Assembly (NCBI RefSeq): GCF_900142925.1
Contig: NZ_FRCN01000016.1
Location: forward strand, 62,001 to 126,000
DNA: 64,000 bases
Origin: Chitinophaga sp. CF418
GTDB taxonomy: Bacteria > Bacteroidota > Bacteroidia > Chitinophagales > Chitinophagaceae
Reading direction: 5' to 3'
Shown here: piece after piece, positions 23,246 to 31,323 of the stretch
Numbering within the stretch: the first letter of the stretch is position 1
How the letters are laid out: each line of letters starts with the position of its first letter
Program-made: the position numbers and the translations under genes
Notes under the pieces: model-generated
Told to the model about the DNA's origin: nothing
Databases searched by the model: none
The model's input: the letters and a program-made list of their open reading frames with translations, nothing else

Positions 23246-23835
23246 ATATGATTGGTTTTGGTAAAACTACTTAAATTATTAATAATTTCTTTTTTCAAAA
23301 GAACCTTTTTTTCGGAGTTTATCTGTAACCAAATGCAGTACAGATAAGGAATGCAAGCCATGATTGCAAAACGAAAAGCACGATTGTAAAATGACGTTTT
23401 GCGGTTTAGTTTTAACCTATTTGTAATGATGGCTTTTTCGAGTTCTGTGATGTAATATCTTTTAACCATGACATCAGTCTGAGCGGACGAAATACCTTTT
23501 GTTTCAAAGGTTTGTCTAATCCTCTTGTAATATACACTAGGTGCAACTAGAATATACAACGCCTCTGGTGATAGAAGCATGATAGAATTGACGATAGAAA
23601 TGATGAAAAGAGTACAGAACAAATAAAATGAACAATAGTAGGACCAATGATACTGCTCTTTACTAAAAAACAATGTCTGAATGATTGGCACTAAAAAAAT
23701 ACAGAATGCTGAATAAACCATCAGCAATGTCGTAAACCGATCGACACTCTTCTGATGAAGATTTATATACTGCTCCAATCGTTGTTCGTTGATCTCAATA
23801 ATATAATCGAGATCATAAAAAGATTTATTCCCCAT
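23188..23835 (-). CDS. Membrane protein of unknown function (about four TM segments)
   Basis: Protein of 215 residues. A polar N-terminal helix (YDLDYIIEINEQRLEQYINLHQKSVDRF) leads into a first membrane hairpin (about residues 37-56 and 68-92). A soluble charged loop follows (YYKRIRQTFETKGISSAQTDVMVKRYYITELEKAIITNRLKLNRKTSFYNRAF), then one hydrophobic stretch with no clear break (about 153-170) and a polar tail. The topology resembles membrane effectors and SLATT-like proteins of conflict systems, but I cannot name a family. It overlaps the 74-residue gene by 58 bases. The region is AT-rich and isolated, which suggests an acquired two-gene cassette. Confidence 0.65.
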   Translation of the reverse strand: MGNKSFYDLDYIIEINEQRLEQYINLHQKSVDRFTTLLMVYSAFCIFLVPIIQTLFFSKEQYHWSYYCSFYLFCTLFIISIVNSIMLLSPEALYILVAPSVYYKRIRQTFETKGISSAQTDVMVKRYYITELEKAIITNRLKLNRKTSFYNRAFRFAIMACIPYLYCIWLQINSEKKVLLKKEIINNLSSFTKTNHICGGKNQNSKKSTITWSKQ

Positions 23836-23951
23836 AGTTAATAATTAACAAACCAATAAATAAGCATCCAGGGGAATTGAAGAGAAGGTGTAAGCCGTAA
23901 CAACGATTTCAAAATAAGGATATTTTGTATACCAAAATAAACCTGCGGAAA

Positions 23952-23984
23952 ATTATCTTAGAATTCTCTTAACATTAAGATAAT
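23952..23984. promoter_or_regulatory. 9-bp inverted repeat upstream of GDPD
   Basis: ATTATCTTA (23952-23960) and TAAGATAAT (23976-23984) pair perfectly across 15 bases. The site lies in the divergent gap between the unknown membrane protein and the GDPD gene. It may be an operator; there is no T-run. Confidence 0.35.
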
Positions 23985-24034
23985 TTCAGTTTTCTTCTTT
24001 TAAATACCAACTTGCTTTGCATAACAGGATTATA

Positions 24035-24934
24035 ATGAAACGTACTTTTCTTTTACAGATAGCAATGATAGCAGCAGCTGCACATGCTTCCGCCCAACAG
24101 AAAACAGATGTACAGGCACATCGTGGGGGAAGAGGTTTAATGCCGGAGAACACTATCCCAGCTATGTTACACGCCGTTGATCTCGGTGTAAGGACATTGG
24201 AACTGGACTGTGTGATCTCTTCAGATAACAAGGTGGTAGTGTCTCACGACGTGTTTATGTCGTCAGTATTTATCCGGAAACCTGACGGCTCTGATATAAC
24301 GAAGGAAGAAGAGAAACAGTACGCACTATACACGATGACGTATGACAGCATCCGTAAATTTGACGTGGGAACAAAGCCGCATCCGCAGTTTCCGGAGCAG
24401 GTGAAGATGAAAGCATATAAACCGCTGCTGGCAGATCTGATCGATAGCGTGGAAGCCTATGTGAAAAAACATCACCTGAAACCGGTATACTACAATATTG
24501 AAACTAAATGTTCTCCCGATGGAGATAATAAGTATCATCCAAAACCGGACGTGTTTGCAGGAATGGTGATGGATGTGATAAAGAAAAAGAAGATCACCGA
24601 CAGGGTAACTATACAGTCTTTCGACGTGCGTACTTTGCAGGTGATCCGCAAAACAGATCCAAAGCAAACCCTGGCACTGCTGATCATGAATAAGGACACT
24701 TTTGCCGCTAACCTGGAGAAGCTTGGATTTACACCTGCTATTTACAGCCCTTATTACTTAATGGTTACACCAGAGCTGGTGAAGGAAGCACATGATAAAA
24801 AGGTACAGGTTTTACCCTGGACAGTGAACGAAGTGAGTGATATGGAAAAGATGATGTCCCTTCATGTGGATGGGATCATTACGGACTATCCCGACAGACT
24901 GGTTAAGGTAGCAGGAAGCTATCAGCAGAAATAA
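24035..24934 (+). CDS. Glycerophosphodiester phosphodiesterase (GDPD)
   Basis: Periplasmic phosphodiesterase of 299 residues that would hydrolyse glycerophosphodiesters to glycerol 3-phosphate and an alcohol. The signal peptide is MKRTFLLQIAMIAAAAHASAQQ, which sets the start at 24035 rather than an upstream ATG. The catalytic core is complete: HRGGRGLMPENT (His and Glu-Asn), LELDC (metal-binding Glu and Asp) and VVSHD (second His). Later family motifs are YYNIETK, VTIQSFDVRTL and the end motif VDGIITDYPDRL. It is monocistronic, with a terminator preceded by a 55-nt element also found after the DEAD-box gene. Confidence 0.93.
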   Translation: MKRTFLLQIAMIAAAAHASAQQKTDVQAHRGGRGLMPENTIPAMLHAVDLGVRTLELDCVISSDNKVVVSHDVFMSSVFIRKPDGSDITKEEEKQYALYTMTYDSIRKFDVGTKPHPQFPEQVKMKAYKPLLADLIDSVEAYVKKHHLKPVYYNIETKCSPDGDNKYHPKPDVFAGMVMDVIKKKKITDRVTIQSFDVRTLQVIRKTDPKQTLALLIMNKDTFAANLEKLGFTPAIYSPYYLMVTPELVKEAHDKKVQVLPWTVNEVSDMEKMMSLHVDGIITDYPDRLVKVAGSYQQK

Positions 24935-24939
24935 ACTAC

Positions 24940-24994
24940 ATAAACGAACGTCCTGAAATCGCTTAAATGAACTGCCTGACTTCATCAGGTACCC
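24940..24994 (+). repeat. 55-nt conserved 3'-UTR element, copy A
   Basis: Shares its first 15 bases exactly, and 19 of its last 20 bases, with the segment at 27121-27175; the length is also identical. The last 20 bases contain a CCTGA/TCAGG hairpin. It starts 5 bases after the GDPD stop and leads into a terminator. Confidence 0.7.
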
Positions 24995-24998
24995 GAAT

Positions 24999-25034
24999 AA
25001 AAAGGCTGCTCAATACTTTTGGAGCAGCCTTTTT
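24999..25034 (+). terminator. Rho-independent terminator after GDPD
   Basis: Perfect 13-bp stem, arms 24999-25011 and 25022-25034, with five A on the left and five T on the right, so it can work in both directions. Confidence 0.85.
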
Positions 25035-25175
25035 GATGTAGGTAAGTTGGGTAAATGAATGATTTTCAATTATAATATACTGTTTCACGGAAACCGGTGG
25101 TCCAGAAGTGAGCAATCGGGATAAGTTCTGTATAACTAAAGGACAAGCGGAGGTACATATATATCTTTAAGTTTA

Positions 25176-25183
25176 TATATTTG
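25176..25183 (+). promoter_or_regulatory. -7 box TATATTTG
   Basis: Perfect TANNTTTG 17 bases before the ATG at 25201. No TTG at the expected -33 position. Confidence 0.45.
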
Positions 25184-25200
25184 TATTAAATATTTCCTTA

Positions 25201-25695
25201 ATGGCATTCCGCGGGTTTCTTCCTTATATCGGCATTGTTGTGTGTTTTGGCGTAATCTACTGGTTAACAATGATGATTCCCAACAATATCTTATACCTTG
25301 GTTTCAAGAGCACTCTGCTGGAGGCAGACAGAAAAACTATTTACCAGGAACGCATTTTTACTTATGGTCTTAGCCTGGTATTGTTAATGCTGAACCTTGC
25401 GGAGCTGTTATCCTCGAGAGAAGACCGTTACTGGTTGCGGATTGTAAAATCATTACTGACAGTGATCTTTGCCTATGCGGCAGGCGCTGTGGTATTTCTG
25501 CTGATGAATACGCAGGAATGGAATATGTACCTGTATGCCAGGGAGATACCCGCCTGGATCTTCTGTGGCATTACCCTTGCCATGACCATTGGTCTCCTGC
25601 TGGTTTTGCAGATATTAAGCCCCATGATCCGGGCAAAAGCCGGTACGGCTTTCCTGGAAGATTATCTCCCTTCCTGGCTCCGTTTTGACAGATAA
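25201..25695 (+). CDS. Small membrane protein, four TM segments, unknown function
   Basis: Protein of 164 residues with hydrophobic segments at about 8-30, 50-67, 80-100 and 115-142, joined by short charged loops (LLEADRKTIYQERI, SSREDRYWLR). No signal for enzymatic function is visible. It stands between the GDPD and DEAD-box genes, each with its own promoter box, so it is probably transcribed alone. The start at 25201 is supported by a TANNTTTG box 17 bases upstream. I do not recognise the family. Confidence 0.7.
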   Translation: MAFRGFLPYIGIVVCFGVIYWLTMMIPNNILYLGFKSTLLEADRKTIYQERIFTYGLSLVLLMLNLAELLSSREDRYWLRIVKSLLTVIFAYAAGAVVFLLMNTQEWNMYLYAREIPAWIFCGITLAMTIGLLLVLQILSPMIRAKAGTAFLEDYLPSWLRFDR

Positions 25696-25729
25696 TGCCC
25701 GCCCAATAATGAATGTGCAGGATTAGCAG

Positions 25730-25737
25730 TACCTTTG
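25730..25737 (+). promoter_or_regulatory. -7 box TACCTTTG for the DEAD-box gene
   Basis: Perfect TANNTTTG 21 bases before the ATG at 25759. Leader of about 15 nt expected. Confidence 0.5.
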
Positions 25738-25758
25738 CCGTTCATTTTTATCTGAATT

Positions 25759-27099
25759 ATGACTTTTGACGAATTAAACCTGAGCAAGCCTTTATTGAAT
25801 GCATTGAGTGATCTGGGATATACGACGCCCACCGTCATCCAGCAGAAGGTGTTCTCAGTGGTGATGTCAGGGGCGGATGTATGTGGAATAGCCCAGACCG
25901 GTACAGGAAAGACTTTTGCATACCTGCTGCCCTGTCTGCGGCAGTTTAAATTTTCCAAAGAACGTTTTCCGCAACTGCTGATAGTGGTGCCTACCCGTGA
26001 GCTGGTAGTGCAGGTAGTGGACGCTGTAAAACAGCTGACGCCCTATATGAGCGTGGAAGTTGCCGGTTTTTACGGAGGTGTGAATATGAACCCGCAGATG
26101 GACATTGCGGCAGGTAAACTGGATGTGGTGGTTGCTACCCCGGGCCGCCTGGTGGATATAGTGTTGAGCGGCACCCTGAAACTGAAGGCTATCAAAAGGG
26201 TGGTGATAGATGAAATGGATGAGATGCTGAACCTGGGCTTCCGTCCACAGATCCAGCATATCCTCGACCTGTTGCCGGTAAAACGGCAGAGTCTTTTGTT
26301 CTCAGCCACTATTACAGAGGAAGTGGAGCAGCTGATAGCAACACATTTTAATTTCCCTGTGACCGTCGAAGCAGCTCCTGTAGGAACACCACTGAAAAAT
26401 ATCAGCCAGACGGGTTACCATGTCCCTAATTTTTATACAAAGGTAAACCTGCTGGAACTGTTACTGGAAAGGGACAGCTCCATGACGAAAGTCCTGATAT
26501 TCGTAGCTACAAAAGAAATGGCCAACCAGCTATATGAACAGTTGGAAGCCAAATATCCTGAAAAGGCGGGTGTGATCCACTCGAATAAAGAACAGAACCA
26601 CCGTTTTAATACGGTGAAAAGGTTCAAGGACGGTACCTACAGGTTTATCATTGCTACAGATATTATCGCGAGGGGGCTAGACATTGCGGAAGTATCACAC
26701 GTTATTAACTTTGATACGCCGGAAATACCGGAAAGCTATCTGCATCGTATAGGCAGAACAGGCCGTGCCGATAAAGAAGGGAACTCCATCGTTCTTATAG
26801 CGGATAGAGAGCGGGAACGCCAGGAAAAGATTGAGGAGTTGATGAATTACCAGATCCCTATAGTGCCTTTGCCGGAAGACCTGGTGATCTCAGAGGTATT
26901 GACAGATGATGAGAAGCCGGAAGTGAAGATGAAGAACTTCCTGATAAAGCTTCCTTCCAGAGAAGAGGCAGGGCCGGCTTTCCATGAGAAGCTGGCGAAG
27001 AATAAAAAGGTAAACGTTAAGATCTCTCACGCAGATAAAATGAAGAAAAAGTACGGCAAGCCCAAAACGAGAGGGGCGAAGCCTAAACGGAAAAAATAA
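25759..27099 (+). CDS. DEAD-box ATP-dependent RNA helicase
   Basis: RNA helicase of 446 residues. The Q motif is LNLSKPLLNALSDLGYTTPTVIQ. Further motifs are AQTGTGKT (motif I), PTRELV (Ia), TPGRLVD (Ib), VIDEMDEM (motif II, with DEMD in place of the usual DEAD), SATI (III), and in the C-terminal domain IATDIIARGLDI and HRIGRTGRA (V and VI). The tail is highly basic (KKKYGKPKTRGAKPKRKK), which favours RNA binding. DEMD instead of DEAD is a conservative variation of motif II. It would act in ribosome assembly or RNA decay. The 3' end carries a second copy of the 55-nt element before the terminator. Confidence 0.93.
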   Translation: MTFDELNLSKPLLNALSDLGYTTPTVIQQKVFSVVMSGADVCGIAQTGTGKTFAYLLPCLRQFKFSKERFPQLLIVVPTRELVVQVVDAVKQLTPYMSVEVAGFYGGVNMNPQMDIAAGKLDVVVATPGRLVDIVLSGTLKLKAIKRVVIDEMDEMLNLGFRPQIQHILDLLPVKRQSLLFSATITEEVEQLIATHFNFPVTVEAAPVGTPLKNISQTGYHVPNFYTKVNLLELLLERDSSMTKVLIFVATKEMANQLYEQLEAKYPEKAGVIHSNKEQNHRFNTVKRFKDGTYRFIIATDIIARGLDIAEVSHVINFDTPEIPESYLHRIGRTGRADKEGNSIVLIADRERERQEKIEELMNYQIPIVPLPEDLVISEVLTDDEKPEVKMKNFLIKLPSREEAGPAFHEKLAKNKKVNVKISHADKMKKKYGKPKTRGAKPKRKK

Positions 27100-27120
27100 A
27101 AAGAAGAGGATGTGGCAAAA

Positions 27121-27175
27121 ATAAACGAACGTCCTCAGAAGCGCATAAAAGATTACCTGATTTCATCAGGTACCC
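27121..27175 (+). repeat. 55-nt conserved 3'-UTR element, copy B
   Basis: Begins 22 bases after the DEAD-box stop. It matches copy A (24940-24994) at 15 of 15 bases at the left end and 19 of 20 at the right end; the middle matches partly with a one-base shift. Both copies run into a terminator. Confidence 0.7.
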
Positions 27176-27180
27176 TGACA

Positions 27181-27216
27181 AAAGAGCCCGCATCAAAAGT
27201 AAGATGCAGGCTCTTT
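27181..27216. terminator. Terminator between DEAD-box and GH2 genes
   Basis: Arms 27181-27194 and 27203-27216 form a 14-bp stem with one internal mismatch, A-rich on the left and T-rich on the right. It can serve both convergent genes. Confidence 0.8.
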
Positions 27217-27237
27217 CTTATTGTGAGCTGGTGTATG

Positions 27238-29496
27238 TTATGGCCATGTATTTTCGCCTTTCTGCATTTTAGCCATCACCACCTGGTAATCAGGTTGTTC
27301 ACTTTCCGGCGCCAACACAACTGCTTTATCCATCCATTTCAAAGCCTCTTCTTTATGCCCCAGTTTATATAACAGATTGGCATAAGTACTCATAGTAAAT
27401 GAGTTTCTTTCCATGTCCACGGCTTTTTCCATCCATTTTAAAGCCTGATGTAGCAGCGTTGTATCATTCGTACCTTCAAAAACCTTCTTTGAAATGCTGC
27501 TGATTTTGGCAGGGGAGAAGCTGGTGCCGCCGTTACTGAGATAATCGGTCAGGGTATCGGTCAGTGTTTTATAGTTCCCCGTCTTCTTTACATCGGCATC
27601 CATTTCCAGCAATGCAAGGAACTGCCGGCGATGAGGATCGGGTATGGATGTAGTATCTGCATTTTTTAATGCGAGGGCAGGCAATAACATTTTACTGCGT
27701 TCCTGGGCTGTGAAAGGCGCATGGAGCTGGCGTAAAGTCTCCAATGGTACTTTCACAACCTCCCTGTCATAGGTGATCAGGCCGTTTTCCTCTATTTCCA
27801 CATCAAATGGTTCAGTGTAGATGGAGCCTGATTGCCCGGCGGTTTCGTATGTCCTCAGACGTTTAATCATGGAAGCGTATTTGTCAATCATTTCGGAAGG
27901 AGTGATTTTGACATAGCCCCATCCTGCGGCTGCATTCCACTGATGTCCTTTTACAGGAACGCCCACTCCTCCCCACTCTCCGAGAACTCTGGCTTTGCCC
28001 GGCAGGGCAGGAGCAATTCCCGGGCCGGGATAATCATGTATGTCAGCAAGGTCGCTGTTGGCCCATTTGCCTGCAAGGTCCTGCGGACCATCCTTGCCAT
28101 AGTTTTCACCGGTATGACCATTGATAAGCCGTGTATGATCCCTTTCCTGTAACCATTGCGTCAGACGAGGCTGATCGTAAGTATACCAGCCTTCATTGAA
28201 CAACACCCAGCAGATGATGGAAGGATGGTTGTACAGCTGGTCTACATTGGCCTTATTTTCAGCTTCAAAGGCTGCTTTGGCATCCGGTTCCAGGGTGGCG
28301 CAGGTTACCATATCCTGCCATACCAGCATGCCCAGTTTATCTGCATGATAATACCAGCGGGCCGGTTCTATTTTGATATGCTTGCGGATAGTATTAAATC
28401 CCATACCCTTGATAGCTGCAATATCAAACCGCAAGGCTTCATCGGTGGGGGCAGTATAGATGCCATCCGGCCAGAACCCCTGGTCAAGCACGCCGAGATT
28501 GTACGTGTATTTGTTATTGAGGAAAATACGTTCCTGTCCCTGCTCGTCTTTCTTTACCTCAATTTTGCGCATACCGAAATAGGATGTCACTTTATCTTTT
28601 ACAGTACCATTTTTCACCAGTTTGACAGAAAGGTCGTAAAGAAAAGGATCTTCCGGGCTCCAGAGATGTGCATTACGCAGCGGAAGTTTCAATGGCTGAT
28701 TGGCGGGCCCTTTTACAGAGCCGGCCATTTTACCGGCGGTACCGGCTATGGCTTCAATGGTATAATCCGTGCTGCCTGAAGTATTGACCGTAAGCGACAG
28801 ATAGCCTTCATCCACTTCGGGAGTGATCACCAGGCCGGTAATGGCGACCGCTGGAACAGTTTCCAACCATGCCGTCTGCCAGATGCCGGTAGTAGCCGTA
28901 TAGCGGATACCTTTGGGCTCCAACACCTGTTTCCCATGTGGATTAGGCCCCTGATCCGTAGGGTCATAAACATCAATGACCAGTTCATTCCGGCCGCTGA
29001 CCAGCAGGGAGGTAATGTCAAAAGAGAAGTTTTGATATCCGCCTGTATGCTGACCTGCGTCTTTACCGTTCACATATACTTTCGTTTGCCAGTCTACTGC
29101 GCCAAAGTGCAACAATACCCTTTCTCCTTCTTTTGTAGCCGGACGATCAAAGCTACGTTTATACCAGAGCCGTTGAGTTGGCAGAACAGGCTTTTTAACG
29201 CCTGAGAGGGCTGACTCTACCGGGAAGGGGACAAGGATCTCTCCGTCGAAGGAAGAGGGCTGTTTTGCAGCCTTGTCTGTAATGGCATATTGCCATAATC
29301 CATTTAGATTGACCCATTGTTCACGTACCATCTGGGGGCGCGGGTATTCAGGTAATACACTGGCAGGGTTGACCTGCCTGGCCCAGCGGGTCTGTATGGC
29401 TACTGGCTGCATCTTCCAGGAGGATTGGCTATGGCTGTCAGCATAAAGTAAGCTGGCGATACCTGACAACAAAAGGGTTTTTGCAAAACGTTTCAT
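27238..29496 (-). CDS. GH2-family glycoside hydrolase with C-terminal TPR-like repeats
   Basis: Secreted hydrolase of 752 residues, signal peptide ending near YADSHSQ (about residue 24). The order is a jelly-roll sugar-binding domain (LNGLWQYAITD ... QTKVYVNGKDAGQHTGGYQNFSFDIT), an Ig-like domain, and a TIM barrel. The likely acid/base Glu is in ICWVLFNEGWYTYDQ and the likely nucleophile Glu in RVLGEWGGVG. Type could be beta-galactosidase, mannosidase or glucuronidase. After the barrel (from about residue 640) come helical repeats of TPR character (ALKWMEKAVDMERNSFTMSTYANLLYKLGHKEEALKWMDKAV), an unusual extension for GH2. It converges on the DEAD-box gene and has no obvious co-transcribed partner. 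Confidence 0.9.
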   Translation of the reverse strand: MKRFAKTLLLSGIASLLYADSHSQSSWKMQPVAIQTRWARQVNPASVLPEYPRPQMVREQWVNLNGLWQYAITDKAAKQPSSFDGEILVPFPVESALSGVKKPVLPTQRLWYKRSFDRPATKEGERVLLHFGAVDWQTKVYVNGKDAGQHTGGYQNFSFDITSLLVSGRNELVIDVYDPTDQGPNPHGKQVLEPKGIRYTATTGIWQTAWLETVPAVAITGLVITPEVDEGYLSLTVNTSGSTDYTIEAIAGTAGKMAGSVKGPANQPLKLPLRNAHLWSPEDPFLYDLSVKLVKNGTVKDKVTSYFGMRKIEVKKDEQGQERIFLNNKYTYNLGVLDQGFWPDGIYTAPTDEALRFDIAAIKGMGFNTIRKHIKIEPARWYYHADKLGMLVWQDMVTCATLEPDAKAAFEAENKANVDQLYNHPSIICWVLFNEGWYTYDQPRLTQWLQERDHTRLINGHTGENYGKDGPQDLAGKWANSDLADIHDYPGPGIAPALPGKARVLGEWGGVGVPVKGHQWNAAAGWGYVKITPSEMIDKYASMIKRLRTYETAGQSGSIYTEPFDVEIEENGLITYDREVVKVPLETLRQLHAPFTAQERSKMLLPALALKNADTTSIPDPHRRQFLALLEMDADVKKTGNYKTLTDTLTDYLSNGGTSFSPAKISSISKKVFEGTNDTTLLHQALKWMEKAVDMERNSFTMSTYANLLYKLGHKEEALKWMDKAVVLAPESEQPDYQVVMAKMQKGENTWP

Positions 29497-29520
29497 TATA
29501 AAGTGCAGGTGGTTTAATCT

Positions 29521-29575
29521 GGCAATATAACTGACCGCGCGGCAATGCTGCCGCAGTGCAGGAGTTATATTGGCC
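29521..29575 (-). terminator. Compound hairpin between MBL-rhodanese and GH2 genes
   Basis: Arms 29521-29532 and 29563-29575 pair except for one extra base. An inner stem GCGGCA/TGCCGC (29539-29544, 29549-29554) has a 4-base loop. It lies downstream of the MBL-rhodanese stop and 25 bases before the GH2 ATG. It may terminate the former or structure the GH2 leader. Confidence 0.5.
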
Positions 29576-29675
29576 GGTCAGAAAATATTCCGTGGTTGCA
29601 CTCGCAATGAAAAAGTAACAACATTCCTTTGAAAAGTATGGGATGCGGTCTATCCCTCTGAAAATGACGGATTGC

Positions 29676-31010
29676 TTAGAATGACTTGATATGTTCACCG
29701 ATGTCGGTGATTTCCATATTATCCGGCAAAGCTGCTTCGAGAATGCTGCTGGCGGCAGCGCTGCGGTATCCGCCTGCACAGTGAACAGCGATGGGTTTAT
29801 CCAGCGGTATTTCCTTCAGTCGCAGCCGTAGTTCAGGCAGGGGAATATTGATTGCATGAGGAAAGAGCTGTTTCATTTTTACCTCGGCAGCATTACGGAC
29901 ATCTATGATAGTATATTCATCTCTGTGCTGTGCAAAGTAATCAGCATCAAATGGTGTCTGTTTTTCAGATCCGGTGCGCAGGATAAGTCCTGCTTTGATA
30001 AATGGTTCATAGCCGATCCTGGCTGTGCGTTCCATTGCCTGTTGTAAAGATATAGTATCGGCTGTCAGCAGATAGAAAGGCTCATGAGGTGGAAGTATTG
30101 ATCCCAGCCAGGTCTCAAGTTTTCCGTCCAGCATCAGGTTAAAGGAGCCAGACAGATGACCTGCTTTAAAGTCTGCAGCAGGCCGGGTATCTATCACGAT
30201 TTCATCAGGAATGAAGTTTGCTGCCGGCTTGGTAATACGTATTCCCGATAAGGCAGTTTTCATGGCCGGTGCACCCTGGCGGTTGACTTCCACATCATAG
30301 GGGAAATACTGCGGAATGAATGGCTGGTCTTCCAGCAATATGCTGACAAACTGGTCAGGCTCCATTTCCTGTAGCGACCAGTTGTTGTTTTTTTCTTCAC
30401 CAATCGTAGACTGACTTGCCTCGCGGATATCTTTGCCACATAAGGTGCCTGCGCCATGTCCCGGGTATAAGATCACATCATCAGCCAATACCATCAGTTT
30501 ATCGCGGAGAGAATAGTACATCTGCCTGGCTAGTTCAATGCGGAGGGCTTTTTGACTGCCTGCATTCTCCCGAAGATCAGGTCTTCCGCAGTCGCCGATA
30601 AAGAGCGTATCGCCGGTGAAAACAGCATGATCTTCCCCATTATATATAAGCAGAACGGAAATACTGTCAGGAGAATGACCGGGTGTATTGATCGCCTTAA
30701 AGGAGAGAGCTCCGGAAGTAATGGTTTGTCCATCGTCAAAAGGCTGGTGCGCATAAACAGCGCCTGTTTGTGCCGAGCAATGAATAACAGCGCCGCTTAG
30801 TTCATGTAACTCCAGGTGACTACTGATAAAATCAGCATGTGGATGTGTTTCTATCACTGTCGTGATCCTGGCGTTATTGGCAGTGGCATACTCCATGTAA
30901 GGACGGATATCCCTGGCTGGATCGATCAGTATAAGGGCCGATTCGTCTTCGCTGAGAATAGCGTATGAATACTGTGAGAGTGCTTTATCTTCAAATTGTT
31001 TAATCTTCAT
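29676..31010 (-). CDS. Persulfide dioxygenase-like metallo-beta-lactamase protein with two rhodanese domains
   Basis: Cytoplasmic protein of 444 residues. The MBL domain (about 1-235) has metal ligands in THPHADFISSH, a later His in NTPGHSPDS, and FTGDTLFIGDCGRPDL; this layout matches ETHE1-type persulfide dioxygenases. The usual THxHADH has Phe in place of the final His here. Rhodanese domain 1 (about 250-345) lacks a catalytic Cys; domain 2 (about 355-444) has it in IAVHCAGGYRS. The combined protein would oxidise glutathione- or protein-bound persulfide and pass sulfur to or from thiosulfate. Upstream on the same strand is a remnant of a YeeE/YedE-type sulfur transporter, its usual neighbour. 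Confidence 0.88.
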   Translation of the reverse strand: MKIKQFEDKALSQYSYAILSEDESALILIDPARDIRPYMEYATANNARITTVIETHPHADFISSHLELHELSGAVIHCSAQTGAVYAHQPFDDGQTITSGALSFKAINTPGHSPDSISVLLIYNGEDHAVFTGDTLFIGDCGRPDLRENAGSQKALRIELARQMYYSLRDKLMVLADDVILYPGHGAGTLCGKDIREASQSTIGEEKNNNWSLQEMEPDQFVSILLEDQPFIPQYFPYDVEVNRQGAPAMKTALSGIRITKPAANFIPDEIVIDTRPAADFKAGHLSGSFNLMLDGKLETWLGSILPPHEPFYLLTADTISLQQAMERTARIGYEPFIKAGLILRTGSEKQTPFDADYFAQHRDEYTIIDVRNAAEVKMKQLFPHAINIPLPELRLRLKEIPLDKPIAVHCAGGYRSAAASSILEAALPDNMEITDIGEHIKSF

Positions 31011-31030
31011 GTTGTTGTTTTAAAATCCGT

Positions 31031-31171
31031 TTAATGAGGCAGGCGCTCTTTTATAACGCCATATGCGTGCGTACCCGGTAAGGCAACTGCAATAACAAGT
31101 AACGTCACGGGAAAACCCCGGCCTAACAGTACAAATATTGGTCCGGGACAGGTGCCGGTGAGTGCCCCGGC
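31031..31171 (-). pseudogene. C-terminal remnant of a YeeE/YedE (DUF6691-like) sulfur-transport protein
   Basis: On the minus strand this segment reads [19 protein letters not shown], then [20 protein letters not shown] and IKERLPH before a stop. That is the characteristic C-terminal part of DUF6691/YeeE-YedE proteins (GWALTGACPGP ... LPH). An in-frame TAG stands immediately before it and no start codon or N-terminal part follows upstream in any frame I checked, so two thirds or more of the gene is missing. A 12-bp direct repeat (GTTAGGCCGGGG on the minus strand) occurs at the break and again about 50 bases further into the remnant, and may have promoted the loss. It lies between the MBL-rhodanese gene and its upstream promoter box. 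Confidence 0.7.
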
Positions 31172-31177
31172 CTAACT

Positions 31178-31185
31178 CAAAAATA
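31178..31185 (-). promoter_or_regulatory. -7 box TATTTTTG for the MBL-rhodanese transcript
   Basis: Perfect TANNTTTG on the minus strand, directly upstream of the YeeE remnant. Transcription from here would put the remnant in a leader of about 160 nt. Confidence 0.35.
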
Positions 31186-31323
31186 ATGTTACCGGTCAGA
31201 TAGCGTTTTCATTATCAGGCATTTATCCGGAAAGATAATTGTTATTCCAGGTAAAGAATGTATTTAATAAGGAGCAGGCTTACGGAAGAATTATATTATT
31301 TTGTGATGTAAAACAGGTAAACT

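Noticed and set aside
25759-27099. DEMD in place of DEAD as evidence for an inactive helicase
   Set aside because: Both acidic residues needed for ATP hydrolysis (D and E of DE) are kept; the Ala to Met change occurs in active helicases.
28156-28779. 207-codon plus-strand frame opposite the GH2 gene
   Set aside because: Antisense to the conserved catalytic domain; no protein-like motif.
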